Shown: piece by piece, positions 1 through 7,806 of the stretch | Position numbering within the stretch: the first letter of the stretch is position 1 | Layout: each line of letters begins with the position of its first letter | Source of the DNA: JAWWBG01 sp033721095 | Lineage (GTDB): Bacteria; Actinomycetota; Nitriliruptoria; Nitriliruptorales; Nitriliruptoraceae | Direction of reading: 5' to 3' | NCBI GenBank assembly: GCA_033721095.1 | Contig: JAWWBG010000002.1 | Location: 1-34,127, forward strand | DNA length: 34,127 bases | Notes under the pieces: generated by a model | What the model was told of the DNA's origin: nothing | The model's database searches: none | The model's input: the letters and a program-made list of their open reading frames with translations, nothing else | Made by a program: the position numbers and the translations under genes

Positions 1-320
1 AGGTTCTGCTCGACGGTCAGCTCGGGGAAGACCTGGCGACCCTGGGTGACATGGCCGAGGCCGGCCTCGACGCGCTCCTCGGCGCCGAGGGGCGACAGGT
101 CGCGGCCCTCGAGCAGCACGCGCCCCGCCCAGGCGGGCACGAGGCCGGCGATGACCTTCATGGTCACCGACTTGCCGGCACCATTGAGGCCGAGCAGCCC
201 CGCGACCTCACCCTGCTTCACGTGGAAGTCGAGGGCGTGCAGCACGGTGTTGCCGCCGAAGCCCGTCGACAGCCCCTCGATGTCGAGAAGGTTCGGGGCG
301 GTTGCTGCCGGCGTCGTCAT
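1..320 (-). CDS. livF: Branched-chain amino-acid type ABC transporter ATP-binding protein LivF (partial, N-terminal part)
   Basis: This is the second ATPase of a Liv-type (HAAT) uptake transporter; it would hydrolyse ATP in the cytoplasm with its LivG partner. Only about 106 N-terminal codons are present, since the gene runs off the left edge. The ATG at 320-318 overlaps the stop of the upstream LivM-LivG gene in an ATGA arrangement. The protein opens MTTPAATAPNLLDIEGL, and the Walker A motif GLNGAGKS lies around residues 43-50. The segment ending QGRQVFPELTVEQN is the Q-loop region typical of LivF. It is the last visible gene of the operon. The family is clear; the substrate is not, because Liv systems also carry urea, amides and other small solutes. 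Confidence 0.9.
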   Translation of the reverse strand, partial: MTTPAATAPNLLDIEGLSTGFGGNTVLHALDFHVKQGEVAGLLGLNGAGKSVTMKVIAGLVPAWAGRVLLEGRDLSPLGAEERVEAGLGHVTQGRQVFPELTVEQN

Positions 321-2167
321 GCCGGCACCGCCACCCGCGCAGCCTCGCTGGCGCCGAGATAGGCGTCGAGCACGTGCTCGTTGGCCATGATCTCGTCGGG
401 GCCCCCGGACGCGATGATCGCGCCGCGGTCCATCACGTACACCAGGTCGCAGACGTCGAGGACCAGCGGCACGTGGTGTTCGATGAGCAGCACGGTCTGG
501 CCGTGGGTGTCCCGCAGGTCGCGCAGCGCGTCGGCGAGATTCTCGACGGCGGCGGGTGCCATGCCGGCACTGGGCTCGTCGAGCATGAGCAGCGGCGGTG
601 AGGTCACCAGTGCGCACGCCATCTCGACGATCCGGCGCTGGCCTCCCGACAGGTGCTTGACGGGCAGCTCGGCCAGCGGCTCCAGCCCCAGCGCCTGCAC
701 CACCTGTCGGCTGTGCTCGGCGATGAGACGTTCCTGCTCGCGGACACTCGGCGTGCGGGCGAGTGCCTCGAGGATGGAGTAGGTGGCCTGGACGTGCTGG
801 GCAAGGCCGAGGTTCTCGAGCATCGAGAGGTTGTCGGCGAGACCGCCGCGCTGGAATGTCCGGCCGAGCCCGAGCAGGGCGCGCTCGTGGGCCGGCAGCT
901 CGCCGATGTCGCGACCGAGGAGTCTCACGGCGCCTGCCTGCGGTCGGACGTAGCCGCCGACGGCGTTGAACAGCGTGGTCTTCCCGGCGCCGTTGGGGCC
1001 GATGAGCCCGACGATCTGGCCCGCCGGGACGTCGATGTCCGCGTTGTTGACGGCCACCAACCCGCCGAACTGCACGGTGACGCCCCGTACCTCCAGCACC
1101 GCCTGGTCGTCGGCAACCACGGGAGCACCCCCGACGCGCGGGAACTCCGGCAGGGTCGGCACGTCGTCCTCGTCGACCTCGCCAAGACGGGCCATCGCCT
1201 CCTTCATCTCGAGCTGTTCGCGGCGATGCCGCAGCGCACCGGCGAACCCGTTCGGGTTGAGGACCACGGTGGCCATCAGCAGCCCGGCCCCGACGACGAA
1301 CTGGAAGTCCGACAGGAACTCGATGTCGAAAACGCGATCGAGGATCTCCGGAAAGAAGCCAAAGATGGCGGCGGCCGTGACGACCCCAGCGCGCGACCCG
1401 AGCCCGCCGATGATCACCCACGCCAACAGCGACAGGGAGAACTGGAGCCCGAACGTTTCGTTGCCGACGAAGCCGACCAGGTGGCCGTGCAGGGCTCCCG
1501 CGATCCCGGCGGCCACGCCGCTGAGCACGAAGGCCAACAGCTTGAAGCTGCGGACGTCGACGCCGAACGACGAGGCGACCTCCTCGTCCTCGCGGATGCC
1601 GTGGAAGCCGCGACCGAAACGGCTGGCGAGCACGTTCTGGTCGAGCACCCACAGCACGATGACGGCAACGAACAGGACGGCAACCCAGTCGCCGTTGGCC
1701 GCGAACGAGAACGCGCCGACACTCGGCCGCGGGAGGGCCACGCCGGCGCTGCCCCGGCTGATCACGGGCAGCTGGAGGATCGACTGCTCCATCGCGACGA
1801 CGAACCCGATCGTCGTGATGGCCAGGTACAGGCCGCGCAGCCGCAGCGCCGGGAGGCCGACGACGAAGGCCAACAGCCCGGCCGCCAGCCCGGCGCCGAT
1901 CAGCCCGACGGCGAACGGCAGCGAGGCGCGCGACGCCAGCAGGGCGGCCCCGTAGGCGCCGGCCGCGATCAGCCCGCCGTGGCCGAGCGAGATCTGGCCC
2001 GCGTAGCCCATGAGGATGTTGAGGGACAGGGCCATGGCCGAGTACGTCGCGCCGAACCCGATGGCCAGCCACCACGCCTCGCCGACGAGGTCCGTCCGCG
2101 CGAACAGCACGGGCACGACCACCAGCACCGTGGTGAGCAGGGTCAATCGCTGCAGGCGCTCGCTCAT
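317..2167 (-). CDS. LivM-LivG fusion: ABC permease fused to ATPase
   Basis: One 616-residue protein combines the second Liv permease and the first Liv ATPase. Residues 1 to about 310 are LivM-like: several hydrophobic helices and the family motif LNILMGYAGQISLGHGG near residues 49-65. After a charged linker (about 315-350) comes LivG, with Walker A GPNGAGKTT at 390-398, signature LSGGQ at 506-510, Walker B LLMLDEP at 526-532, and the switch-His segment LLIEHH near 560. The ATG at 2167 overlaps the LivH stop (ATGA), which favours this start over the longer reading frame, whose upstream part is an arginine/proline-rich shadow of livH. LivM and LivG are usually separate genes; the fusion fixes a 1:1 ratio of permease and ATPase. 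Such fusions are known in some lineages. Confidence 0.93.
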   Translation of the reverse strand: MSERLQRLTLLTTVLVVVPVLFARTDLVGEAWWLAIGFGATYSAMALSLNILMGYAGQISLGHGGLIAAGAYGAALLASRASLPFAVGLIGAGLAAGLLAFVVGLPALRLRGLYLAITTIGFVVAMEQSILQLPVISRGSAGVALPRPSVGAFSFAANGDWVAVLFVAVIVLWVLDQNVLASRFGRGFHGIREDEEVASSFGVDVRSFKLLAFVLSGVAAGIAGALHGHLVGFVGNETFGLQFSLSLLAWVIIGGLGSRAGVVTAAAIFGFFPEILDRVFDIEFLSDFQFVVGAGLLMATVVLNPNGFAGALRHRREQLEMKEAMARLGEVDEDDVPTLPEFPRVGGAPVVADDQAVLEVRGVTVQFGGLVAVNNADIDVPAGQIVGLIGPNGAGKTTLFNAVGGYVRPQAGAVRLLGRDIGELPAHERALLGLGRTFQRGGLADNLSMLENLGLAQHVQATYSILEALARTPSVREQERLIAEHSRQVVQALGLEPLAELPVKHLSGGQRRIVEMACALVTSPPLLMLDEPSAGMAPAAVENLADALRDLRDTHGQTVLLIEHHVPLVLDVCDLVYVMDRGAIIASGGPDEIMANEHVLDAYLGASEAARVAVPA

Positions 2168-3045
2168 GATGCCTCGCGTTGGCCGAGCAGGCCCTGGGGG
2201 CGCACCAGCAGCACCAGCAGGATGACGAGGAACAGCGCGAGGATCTGGACGCCCGGGATGTCGACCCGGAATTCCGCCACTGCGTACTGCGAGAGCGAAT
2301 CGATCAGGCCGACGGCGATGCCTCCGAGGAACGCTCCCCGCACGCTCCGCAGGCCACCGACCAGTGCGGCCGCCAACGCAGGCACGAAGAACTTGTTGGT
2401 CATGAACCCGACGCCGAAACCACCGAGCCGCGGCTGGACGAGCAGGGCGGCGAGGGCTCCCAGGACGGCCGCGAGCACCCACGTGAAGGCAGACACGTCG
2501 GCGAACCGGACACCGACGAGGCGGGCAGCCGACGGGTCCTGGGCCGAGGCCAGCACGCCCAGCCCGAAATCGGTCCGCTTCAGGAACGCCGCGAGCCCGA
2601 ACGACAGCACGATCAACGAACCGAGTGCGATCCAGTGGATGGGGTTGACGACGAACCCAAGAATGGTCACGCCACCGCGGAACGGCGAGGGCATGTTGCG
2701 GGGGGACGCGCCCCAGAACAGCAGCTCGATGGCGACCAGGAACAGGCTCATCCCGACGGTCGCCACGGCGACGGTGATGCGTTGTGCGTCCCGCAGTGGG
2801 CTGATGACGGCACGCTCGAACGCGAGCCCGATCACGGCGACGATCACGATCGCCGCGATCGCGGCCGCCAGCCTCGGTGTGTCGCGACCGTCGGTGAACG
2901 TCCAGGTCAGGTAGACCGCCAGCGTGCCGAGCTCGGCCTGGGCGAAGTTGATGACCCGCGACCCGTTGTAGACGAGCACGAGGCCGACGGCGAACAGGCC
3001 GTAGATCGTTCCGACGAAGATCCCGTCGACAAGCGCAAAGCCCAT
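2164..3045 (-). CDS. livH: Branched-chain amino-acid type ABC transporter permease LivH
   Basis: This 293-residue integral membrane permease is of LivH type, with about eight hydrophobic segments. The N-terminal stretch GTIYGLFAVGLVLVYNGSRV, followed by INFAQAELG, is the LivH signature, and AALVGGLRSVRGAFLGG near residues 228-244 is the cytoplasmic coupling-loop region. The length matches the family (about 290). It should form the membrane channel together with the LivM half of the fusion encoded next. The start is the ATG at 3045, with a GGGAG ribosome-binding sequence about 10 bases upstream. It lies 36 bp after the binding-protein gene and overlaps livMG by 4 bp, so the genes are probably cotranscribed. 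Confidence 0.93.
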   Translation of the reverse strand: MGFALVDGIFVGTIYGLFAVGLVLVYNGSRVINFAQAELGTLAVYLTWTFTDGRDTPRLAAAIAAIVIVAVIGLAFERAVISPLRDAQRITVAVATVGMSLFLVAIELLFWGASPRNMPSPFRGGVTILGFVVNPIHWIALGSLIVLSFGLAAFLKRTDFGLGVLASAQDPSAARLVGVRFADVSAFTWVLAAVLGALAALLVQPRLGGFGVGFMTNKFFVPALAAALVGGLRSVRGAFLGGIAVGLIDSLSQYAVAEFRVDIPGVQILALFLVILLVLLVRPQGLLGQREAS

Positions 3046-3081
3046 GTCAGCCGTTCTCCCGGGCTGACCAGGTCAACTCCC

Positions 3082-4554
3082 TCACAGCAGACTCCGACTG
3101 CACCACCGGATCGACTCCCAGCTGTAGTTGTTGCCAGTGCCGAACGTGCGCTGCACGACGAACTCGTGGCCACCGAGGCGGCCGTTGAGCGACGACGGTC
3201 CGGTCGTGTCGATCGCACAGGCGGGATTGATGCGCAATTGCAGGCCGGCCTCGAGCAGGCCGGCGAACCGGTTGCGCGTGCAATCGGCGCCGCACCGCAG
3301 CAACAGCTCGTGCAGGACCTTGTTGCCGACCCACACCTGGAAGAGGATGTCGTTGGTGGTCGTGTTCGGCCGGTACTGGGCGTAGGCCGCCTCGAACCTG
3401 GCGATCTCGGCGGACAGGCCGAACTGGCTCCAGTCGTTGCCATAGCCGCCGGGTGCGTAGCTGGGCCAGGTCGCGACCCCATCGATCGTGGGGTTCAGGT
3501 TGGCGTCGTCGAGCAGGTCGAGCGTGGTCTGGAACGGGAACACCACCCACCGGGGCCGCACGCCCTGTGACTCGGCCTGGATGATGATGTTGGCCGCGTT
3601 GAGCGCGTTCTCCCACACCCAGACGACGTCGCTGTTGCGCACCTGGTTGATGGCCACGCCGTAGGCGCCCTGGTTGGCCTGCACGGCGGCCTGGGTGGGC
3701 TGGATGCCGTGCTGTTCGAGGACGGTCACCCCTGCCTGCCGGCCCGGATCCCAGTTGGGGCTGTTGCGGTAGATGATCCCGATCGACTCGTTGCGGTAGG
3801 TCGAGGCGAGGTACTCACCGAACGCCTTGCCGGACTGCTGGACCGTCGGCTGGAGGCTGAAGCTGTAGGTGGGGTTCTCGGGGCGGACGGCGATGTGGTG
3901 GAGGTAGAGCTCCTTGTTCTGCTCGGCCCAGTTGCGGGCACCGGGAATCTGGTCGAAGCCGATCCCGCCGAGGATCAGGAACGGGTCCTTGTCCGCGCAG
4001 GCCGTCGCGGCCGTCACCGCCTGGTCGGCCGAGTAGGCGTCGTCCTCCCAGGTGAGCTCGACGTCGCGGCCATGGATCCCCCCGTTGTCGGAGAGCTGCT
4101 CCCAGTAGACGCTCAGGTCGGCTTCGGACGTGTCGAAGGCCGCGGCGAGGGTGAGCGCGGCGTGCCCGCACATGCGGATCAGGTCGTCGGTGATACCGCG
4201 GGTGTTGTCGGCGCCCACGTAGAGGTCGGCGTCCGGGGGCGGCGTGCCGGGGTTGTCGGTGGGCGGCGCGCTCGGGCCGACAGTCGGCGTCGTCGGCGGG
4301 GGTCCGCCGGGCTCGGACGGCCCATCCGTCGGGCCCGCCGACGCGCCGGGGCTCGGGGATGCGCCTGCGTCCGGCGTCGCGGTGTCGGGGTCGGCGGGTG
4401 TCGCCGATGGGTCGTCAGGCGACGTCGGCTCCTCGTCGACGACTGGCACGGACACCGGGTTGCCGTCGGGCCGATCGAGGACCGTGATCACACCCGCCAA
4501 CAGCAGCAGGCTGGCCAGGACCAAGATGACCTGATCGCGGAACGTGGTCGACAC
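3082..4554 (-). CDS. Liv-type ABC transporter substrate-binding protein, membrane-tethered
   Basis: This 490-residue type-1 periplasmic binding protein (LivK/Peripla_BP_6-like) should capture solute outside the membrane and deliver it to the LivH/LivM channel. Residues 8-26 form one hydrophobic helix with no usable lipobox cysteine. Residues 27 to about 112 are a low-complexity Pro/Ser/Thr/Asp/Gly linker. The folded domain follows from about 113, beginning VGADNTRGITDD, with a segment near ILGGIGFDQIPGARNW that fits the hinge-sheet core. The GTG start at 4554 is preceded by a strong GGGAGGGG sequence. The protein heads the operon. The N-terminal helix plus linker replaces the usual lipoprotein anchor. 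The ligand cannot be read from the sequence, and similarity to classical LivK is distant. Confidence 0.87.
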   Translation of the reverse strand: MSTTFRDQVILVLASLLLLAGVITVLDRPDGNPVSVPVVDEEPTSPDDPSATPADPDTATPDAGASPSPGASAGPTDGPSEPGGPPPTTPTVGPSAPPTDNPGTPPPDADLYVGADNTRGITDDLIRMCGHAALTLAAAFDTSEADLSVYWEQLSDNGGIHGRDVELTWEDDAYSADQAVTAATACADKDPFLILGGIGFDQIPGARNWAEQNKELYLHHIAVRPENPTYSFSLQPTVQQSGKAFGEYLASTYRNESIGIIYRNSPNWDPGRQAGVTVLEQHGIQPTQAAVQANQGAYGVAINQVRNSDVVWVWENALNAANIIIQAESQGVRPRWVVFPFQTTLDLLDDANLNPTIDGVATWPSYAPGGYGNDWSQFGLSAEIARFEAAYAQYRPNTTTNDILFQVWVGNKVLHELLLRCGADCTRNRFAGLLEAGLQLRINPACAIDTTGPSSLNGRLGGHEFVVQRTFGTGNNYSWESIRWCSRSLL

Positions 4555-4609
4555 GCGCCCCCCTCCCGAAACGGCGTGCCTCGTGCATTCGACAGAAAAG
4601 CAGACTTCC

Positions 4610-4636
4610 CCTCTCTCATTTCACCGATGTGAGAGG
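4610..4636 (-). terminator. Imperfect hairpin between the methyltransferase and the Liv operon
   Basis: The arms CCTCTCTCA (4610-4618) and TGTGAGAGG (4628-4636) pair with one mismatch. The hairpin lies 56 bp past the stop of the methyltransferase on the minus strand, and a short T-run (CTTTTC on that strand) follows about 10 bases later. It may terminate the methyltransferase transcript before the Liv operon. The 4555-4691 gap otherwise holds only the Liv operon leader; no further gene is visible. Confidence 0.4.
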
Positions 4637-4691
4637 CGATCCTTGTGGAATCCACAGGAGTCCGAGGACGGATGGCGGCAGCCCGGCACCG

Positions 4692-5510
4692 TCAGCCGTG
4701 GGTTCGACTCGAGATGGGTGCGGCGGCGATTCCTTCGGCAGGACGCGCCGACACGATGGAGGCCGGGAGGCCGACGACCGGTGGCGCTCCCGTGCTCCAC
4801 ATCCCGACGCGTCGCCTGAGGCGGCCGAGCGGTGACAGCCTCGTCCTGTCCTCGAACGCGAGCGCCGAGACGACCTGCTGTTCGACGTCGAACCCTGCCA
4901 TGCGCAGCATGGAACGGTGGCCGGCCACGTTCGGGGTGGTCCAGACCCAGTCGAAGCCGAGGACGAATGCCATCACGGGCGTCCCGCGCCACAGGACGGA
5001 GGTCCGCAGATCAACCGGCTCCATCGAGATGAAGAGCCCGTGGCACACCTCGCGGGCGCGTTCGAGGACGGTCATCGGCGCGCGCAGGTGCGCCAGCAAC
5101 GAACCCATGAACACGACGTCGAATGTGCCCAGCTCGTCAGGCGACATCGTGTAGGCGGATCCCTCGACCCGGCGGACGCGTGATCCGAACGCTCGCGACG
5201 CGACGGCGAAGCCGGCGCCCGTCGGGCCGGTCATCACCGACGATCGGCGTCGGGGCACGTAGTCGATCTCGGACTTGTCGGCGATGTCGAGCGCCACGAC
5301 CTCGGCAGCACCCCGACGCTCCATCTCGAAGGCCCAGTACCCGTCGTAGGTCGCGACGTCGAGGCACCGCAAGCCGGTCAGATCTGGCCAGGGAACATCC
5401 TCGACGGCGACATCGAGGTTGAACTCGCCCGGAGTTCTGCCAGTCGGGAGGTCGAGGCTGTGGTACCAGGTCTCGGGCAGGGGCGGCGAGGCTTGGGGTG
5501 AGTCACTCAT
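4692..5510 (-). CDS. SAM-dependent methyltransferase, CmoB/DUF1698-like
   Basis: This class I methyltransferase is 272 residues from the ATG at 5510. The N-terminal block WYHSLDLPTGRTPGEFNLD is typical of proteins labelled tRNA (mo5U34)-methyltransferase-like (DUF1698). The SAM-binding motif I is LRCLDVATYDGYWAFEM, followed by the acidic strand VVALDI; FDVVFMGSLLAHLRAP matches the motif IV region. The second glycine of the usual GxGxG is replaced, giving DVATYDG. A paralogue with the same architecture lies at 15731-16537. Given the glycan neighbourhood, I infer O-methylation of a sugar or lipid carrier rather than tRNA modification, but this is not shown. The ATG overlaps the stop of a 13-codon reading frame with its own ribosome-binding site. 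An in-frame ATG at 5597 is less likely because the extra residues look non-coding. Confidence 0.82.
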   Translation of the reverse strand: MSDSPQASPPLPETWYHSLDLPTGRTPGEFNLDVAVEDVPWPDLTGLRCLDVATYDGYWAFEMERRGAAEVVALDIADKSEIDYVPRRRSSVMTGPTGAGFAVASRAFGSRVRRVEGSAYTMSPDELGTFDVVFMGSLLAHLRAPMTVLERAREVCHGLFISMEPVDLRTSVLWRGTPVMAFVLGFDWVWTTPNVAGHRSMLRMAGFDVEQQVVSALAFEDRTRLSPLGRLRRRVGMWSTGAPPVVGLPASIVSARPAEGIAAAPISSRTHG

Positions 5511-5548
5511 GTTCGAGATGCCTGATCCGTTGGGCGGTCGGCTGACAT
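5507..5548 (-). CDS. Possible 13-residue leader peptide
   Basis: An ATG at 5548 is preceded by AGGAG at ideal spacing (AGGAGTCACCATG on the minus strand). It opens a reading frame for MSADRPTDQASRT, ending in a TGA that overlaps the methyltransferase ATG as ATGA. This would couple translation of the methyltransferase, which has no good ribosome-binding site of its own. The peptide resembles nothing known to me. It could also be chance; codon evidence is too short to decide. Confidence 0.4.
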   Translation of the reverse strand: MSADRPTDQASRT

Positions 5549-5688
5549 GGTGACTCCTGGTTCGGCCGACGGACTGGAGAGGACGGAGCGCCGTCATCCT
5601 CGCGCGACGCCGCTCCGAGGCTGCGGCTGCCGCGGCGGACGCTAGCCCCCCCTCGCGATGTGGGCGGGGTCAGCCGGCTCATGCGAGC

Positions 5689-6915
5689 GTGGTCAGTAGC
5701 CTCGCCGAGCCGCACGAGCCAGCCCCGGAGGCCCCGTTGGGGATCGAGACCAGTCCGCTCCGGGACAGGGCCATATTCGTTGTCGGCGTTCCGCGAAGCG
5801 GCACCACGCTGCTCGTGTCCCTTCTTTCGATGCATCCCGACGTTGCTGGCATCACCGGTGAATCCCACCTGTTCGACAAGGGTGTCAGCAGGCTCTTCGA
5901 CAATCACGAAGCAGACGAGGTGCCGTTCCTGGCGCGGTTCGTCGATCGACGGCAACTCGTCGATCTCGTTCGTGACCTCTGCGACGGCGTGCTGTTGGCC
6001 ATGCGTACGAGGGTGAAGCCGGAAGCAAGCCATGTCGTCGAAAAGACACCATCCCCGCAGGATGCGGGCATCGAGGCCCGGAAGCTCGAGGTGTATCCGG
6101 ACGGGTACTTCGTCCACATCATTCGTGAGGTGGACGACGTGGTGAGCTCGTTGCAGCGCGTCGACTGGTTCTCGGGCGGGAAGGCGGAGGCGAGAGCGCG
6201 TTGGCAAGAGTCGGTCGAAGGCGTTCGCGACGCGCTCGGCCGCTCAGAGCGCTACATCGAGATCAGATACGAGGAACTGGTCCGGGATCCGGGAGCGACA
6301 CTCGAGCGGATCTTCGGTCACATCGGGCTGAACACCGACGCCGACGTGCTTGCGCGTTTGGCTGAGCGGGCGGCCTACCCCGTCGCGTCCGGCGGCGTGG
6401 AGCCACGGCATCGAGGCGAGCATCGCCAGCGCGGGAGGAGGAGCCGTGCCCGGGCGCGCACACGCGGGCTGGTCCGTCGCGGCGTCGCGGCGGCGAAGGC
6501 GATGCAGCTGCAGCCGTCGACCGACGATCCCAGCCCGAGTGTCGCCTTGGCGGTTTCCCTGCTGGATGCTGTTCGCCAGCAGGACTGGTCCGACCTGGAC
6601 TCGATCCTGTCTGAGCACTTCGAGCTGGACGTTCGGACGGGAGACGGCGACGCCGGGGCTTCGGGGGTGCCGGCCATCGCCTTGCTGAAGGCCGTCAGCC
6701 AGGAGGTGTTCCACGGTGACTTCATCGAGCTGGGCCAGTACCTGGTGGATGGGACGAGCAGTGTCGGCGCGCTGATGTCCGGGACTCGAGGCGATGGATC
6801 CCGCATCGACCTGAGCTGGAGCTTTCTGCTCGATGATGGGCAGATCCGACGGGCCGCGCTCCTGTCTGTGGGTGCCCTGCGCGGGCGCATGCCCGAGGAG
6901 TTGCGCCTCGGCTGA
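5689..6915 (+). CDS. Sulfotransferase with C-terminal NTF2/SnoaL-like domain
   Basis: This 408-residue protein has a GTG start at 5689. The sulfotransferase half opens with the 5'-phosphosulfate loop VVGVPRSGTT at residues 31-40 and continues with ITGESHLFDKG and VVEKTPSPQD. The 3'-phosphate-binding helix region is VHIIREVDDVVSSLQR. It would transfer sulfate from PAPS to a hydroxyl or amine. Around residues 250-285 is an arginine-rich linker. The last roughly 130 residues (from SVALAVSLLDAVRQQDW) look like an alpha+beta cone fold of the SnoaL/NTF2 type, starting with a helix and 'DWSDLDSILSEHFEL' and ending in strands. The same two-part layout recurs in the sulfotransferase at 22364-23512. 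It is divergent from the methyltransferase and convergent with the GT64-like gene. The acceptor is unknown. Confidence 0.82.
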   Translation: MVSSLAEPHEPAPEAPLGIETSPLRDRAIFVVGVPRSGTTLLVSLLSMHPDVAGITGESHLFDKGVSRLFDNHEADEVPFLARFVDRRQLVDLVRDLCDGVLLAMRTRVKPEASHVVEKTPSPQDAGIEARKLEVYPDGYFVHIIREVDDVVSSLQRVDWFSGGKAEARARWQESVEGVRDALGRSERYIEIRYEELVRDPGATLERIFGHIGLNTDADVLARLAERAAYPVASGGVEPRHRGEHRQRGRRSRARARTRGLVRRGVAAAKAMQLQPSTDDPSPSVALAVSLLDAVRQQDWSDLDSILSEHFELDVRTGDGDAGASGVPAIALLKAVSQEVFHGDFIELGQYLVDGTSSVGALMSGTRGDGSRIDLSWSFLLDDGQIRRAALLSVGALRGRMPEELRLG

Positions 6916-6957
6916 TGGCGTTGAAGCCCCTCCCGGGCCTCGGGTCGCGTCGATCCG

Positions 6958-7806
6958 TCAGTCGCGGGACGCGGCCCAACCGCGACGCAACTGGATCTCC
7001 CGGGCCTGTTCGAGCCATGGGCCCCGTGGGTCGTGAAAGCCCGTTCGGCGGAAGGTGCTGATCTCCTTGCGATTGTGCGATGTGCAGTCGATCCATGGGG
7101 TGGGGACGATCCTGGCAGGCCCGTCGCCGGTCGCGCTGATCAACACGTCGTCCGCGAAGTTCGTTCTTCGCTGATCGGAAGACCAGCCAAGTTCGTCGAG
7201 CAGCACGTGAAATCGCCGAACGTGCTCCGCCGAGAAGACGTAGAGACGGTTGAGGATGTCGACAGGCCCTTCCTCGACGACCTCGTTGATCCAGCCGTCC
7301 GCAATCCGGTTCTGCCCGGTGACCCCGGTGGGCACTGCGTCCTCACGTCGAAACTGCCCAAGCAGCTGCTCCAGGTGTCGCGGATCGAGATAGATGTCGT
7401 CGTCGAGGCTGACGAAGCGCTGGTCACGCAGGTCGCCGGCAAGGAGGTACCGGCGGGTCTGGTTCCAATCGAATTCCTCGTGGACGACGACGCGCCGAGA
7501 TGCGATCGTCAGGTACTCGGCAACATCCACGGCCGGGTTGTTGTTGGAGATGTGCACCATCCCGATTGACGGTGTGTGCAGCGCGATCCGAACCTGAAGG
7601 TCGAGCGTCGCGGGCCGCTCGTGCACCAGGAGGATGGCCGCGAAGTCACCCGCGGACTGCGCAGGTGGCCGCCCACTCAGCCTCAGGTACAGGGGCCAGA
7701 AGCCCTTGTGTCGCCCGCGCTTGATCTCGTGTTCGCTGGCCTCGCGCCTCCAGGCGATCTGCCGACGGACGTCGGTGGCTCGTGCGAGCCTCCTGCGAGT
7801 GCTCAC
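6958..7806 (-). CDS. Glycosyltransferase, GT64/exostosin-like (GT-A fold)
   Basis: This 282-residue enzyme starts at GTG 7806, overlapping the stop of the preceding GT2 gene (GTGA). FAAILLVHERPATLDLQ begins the nucleotide-binding fold. Near residues 87-90 SNNN takes the place of the family's WNN, and FVSLDDDIYL (131-140) supplies the metal-binding DxD. A downstream FADDVLISA corresponds to the second acidic cluster of EXT-like enzymes. The order of these blocks resembles the C-terminal transferase domain of exostosins (GT64), though similarity is distant. A GT2-like fold of another family is the main alternative. It should add one sugar to the glycan made by the surrounding cluster. About 50 basic N-terminal residues precede the domain and may contact the membrane. 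No signal peptide is present. Confidence 0.72.
   Translation of the reverse strand: MSTRRRLARATDVRRQIAWRREASEHEIKRGRHKGFWPLYLRLSGRPPAQSAGDFAAILLVHERPATLDLQVRIALHTPSIGMVHISNNNPAVDVAEYLTIASRRVVVHEEFDWNQTRRYLLAGDLRDQRFVSLDDDIYLDPRHLEQLLGQFRREDAVPTGVTGQNRIADGWINEVVEEGPVDILNRLYVFSAEHVRRFHVLLDELGWSSDQRRTNFADDVLISATGDGPARIVPTPWIDCTSHNRKEISTFRRTGFHDPRGPWLEQAREIQLRRGWAASRD

Noticed and set aside
653..2914. Long open frame on the plus strand opposite the livMG/livH genes
   Set aside because: It lies antisense to well-supported Liv genes, is rich in Asp/Glu/Gln/Arg/Gly with no recognisable domain, and is explained by high GC in codon third positions.
3065..3075. Palindrome TGACCAGGTCA between the binding protein and livH, considered as an operator
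   Set aside because: It is short, lies inside an operon rather than at a promoter, and no second copy was found at the operon start.
6370..6500. Possible frameshift in the sulfotransferase, suggested by an Arg-rich stretch
   Set aside because: The frame stays open through a plausible C-terminal domain, neither other frame restores family motifs, and the second sulfotransferase has a linker at the same place.
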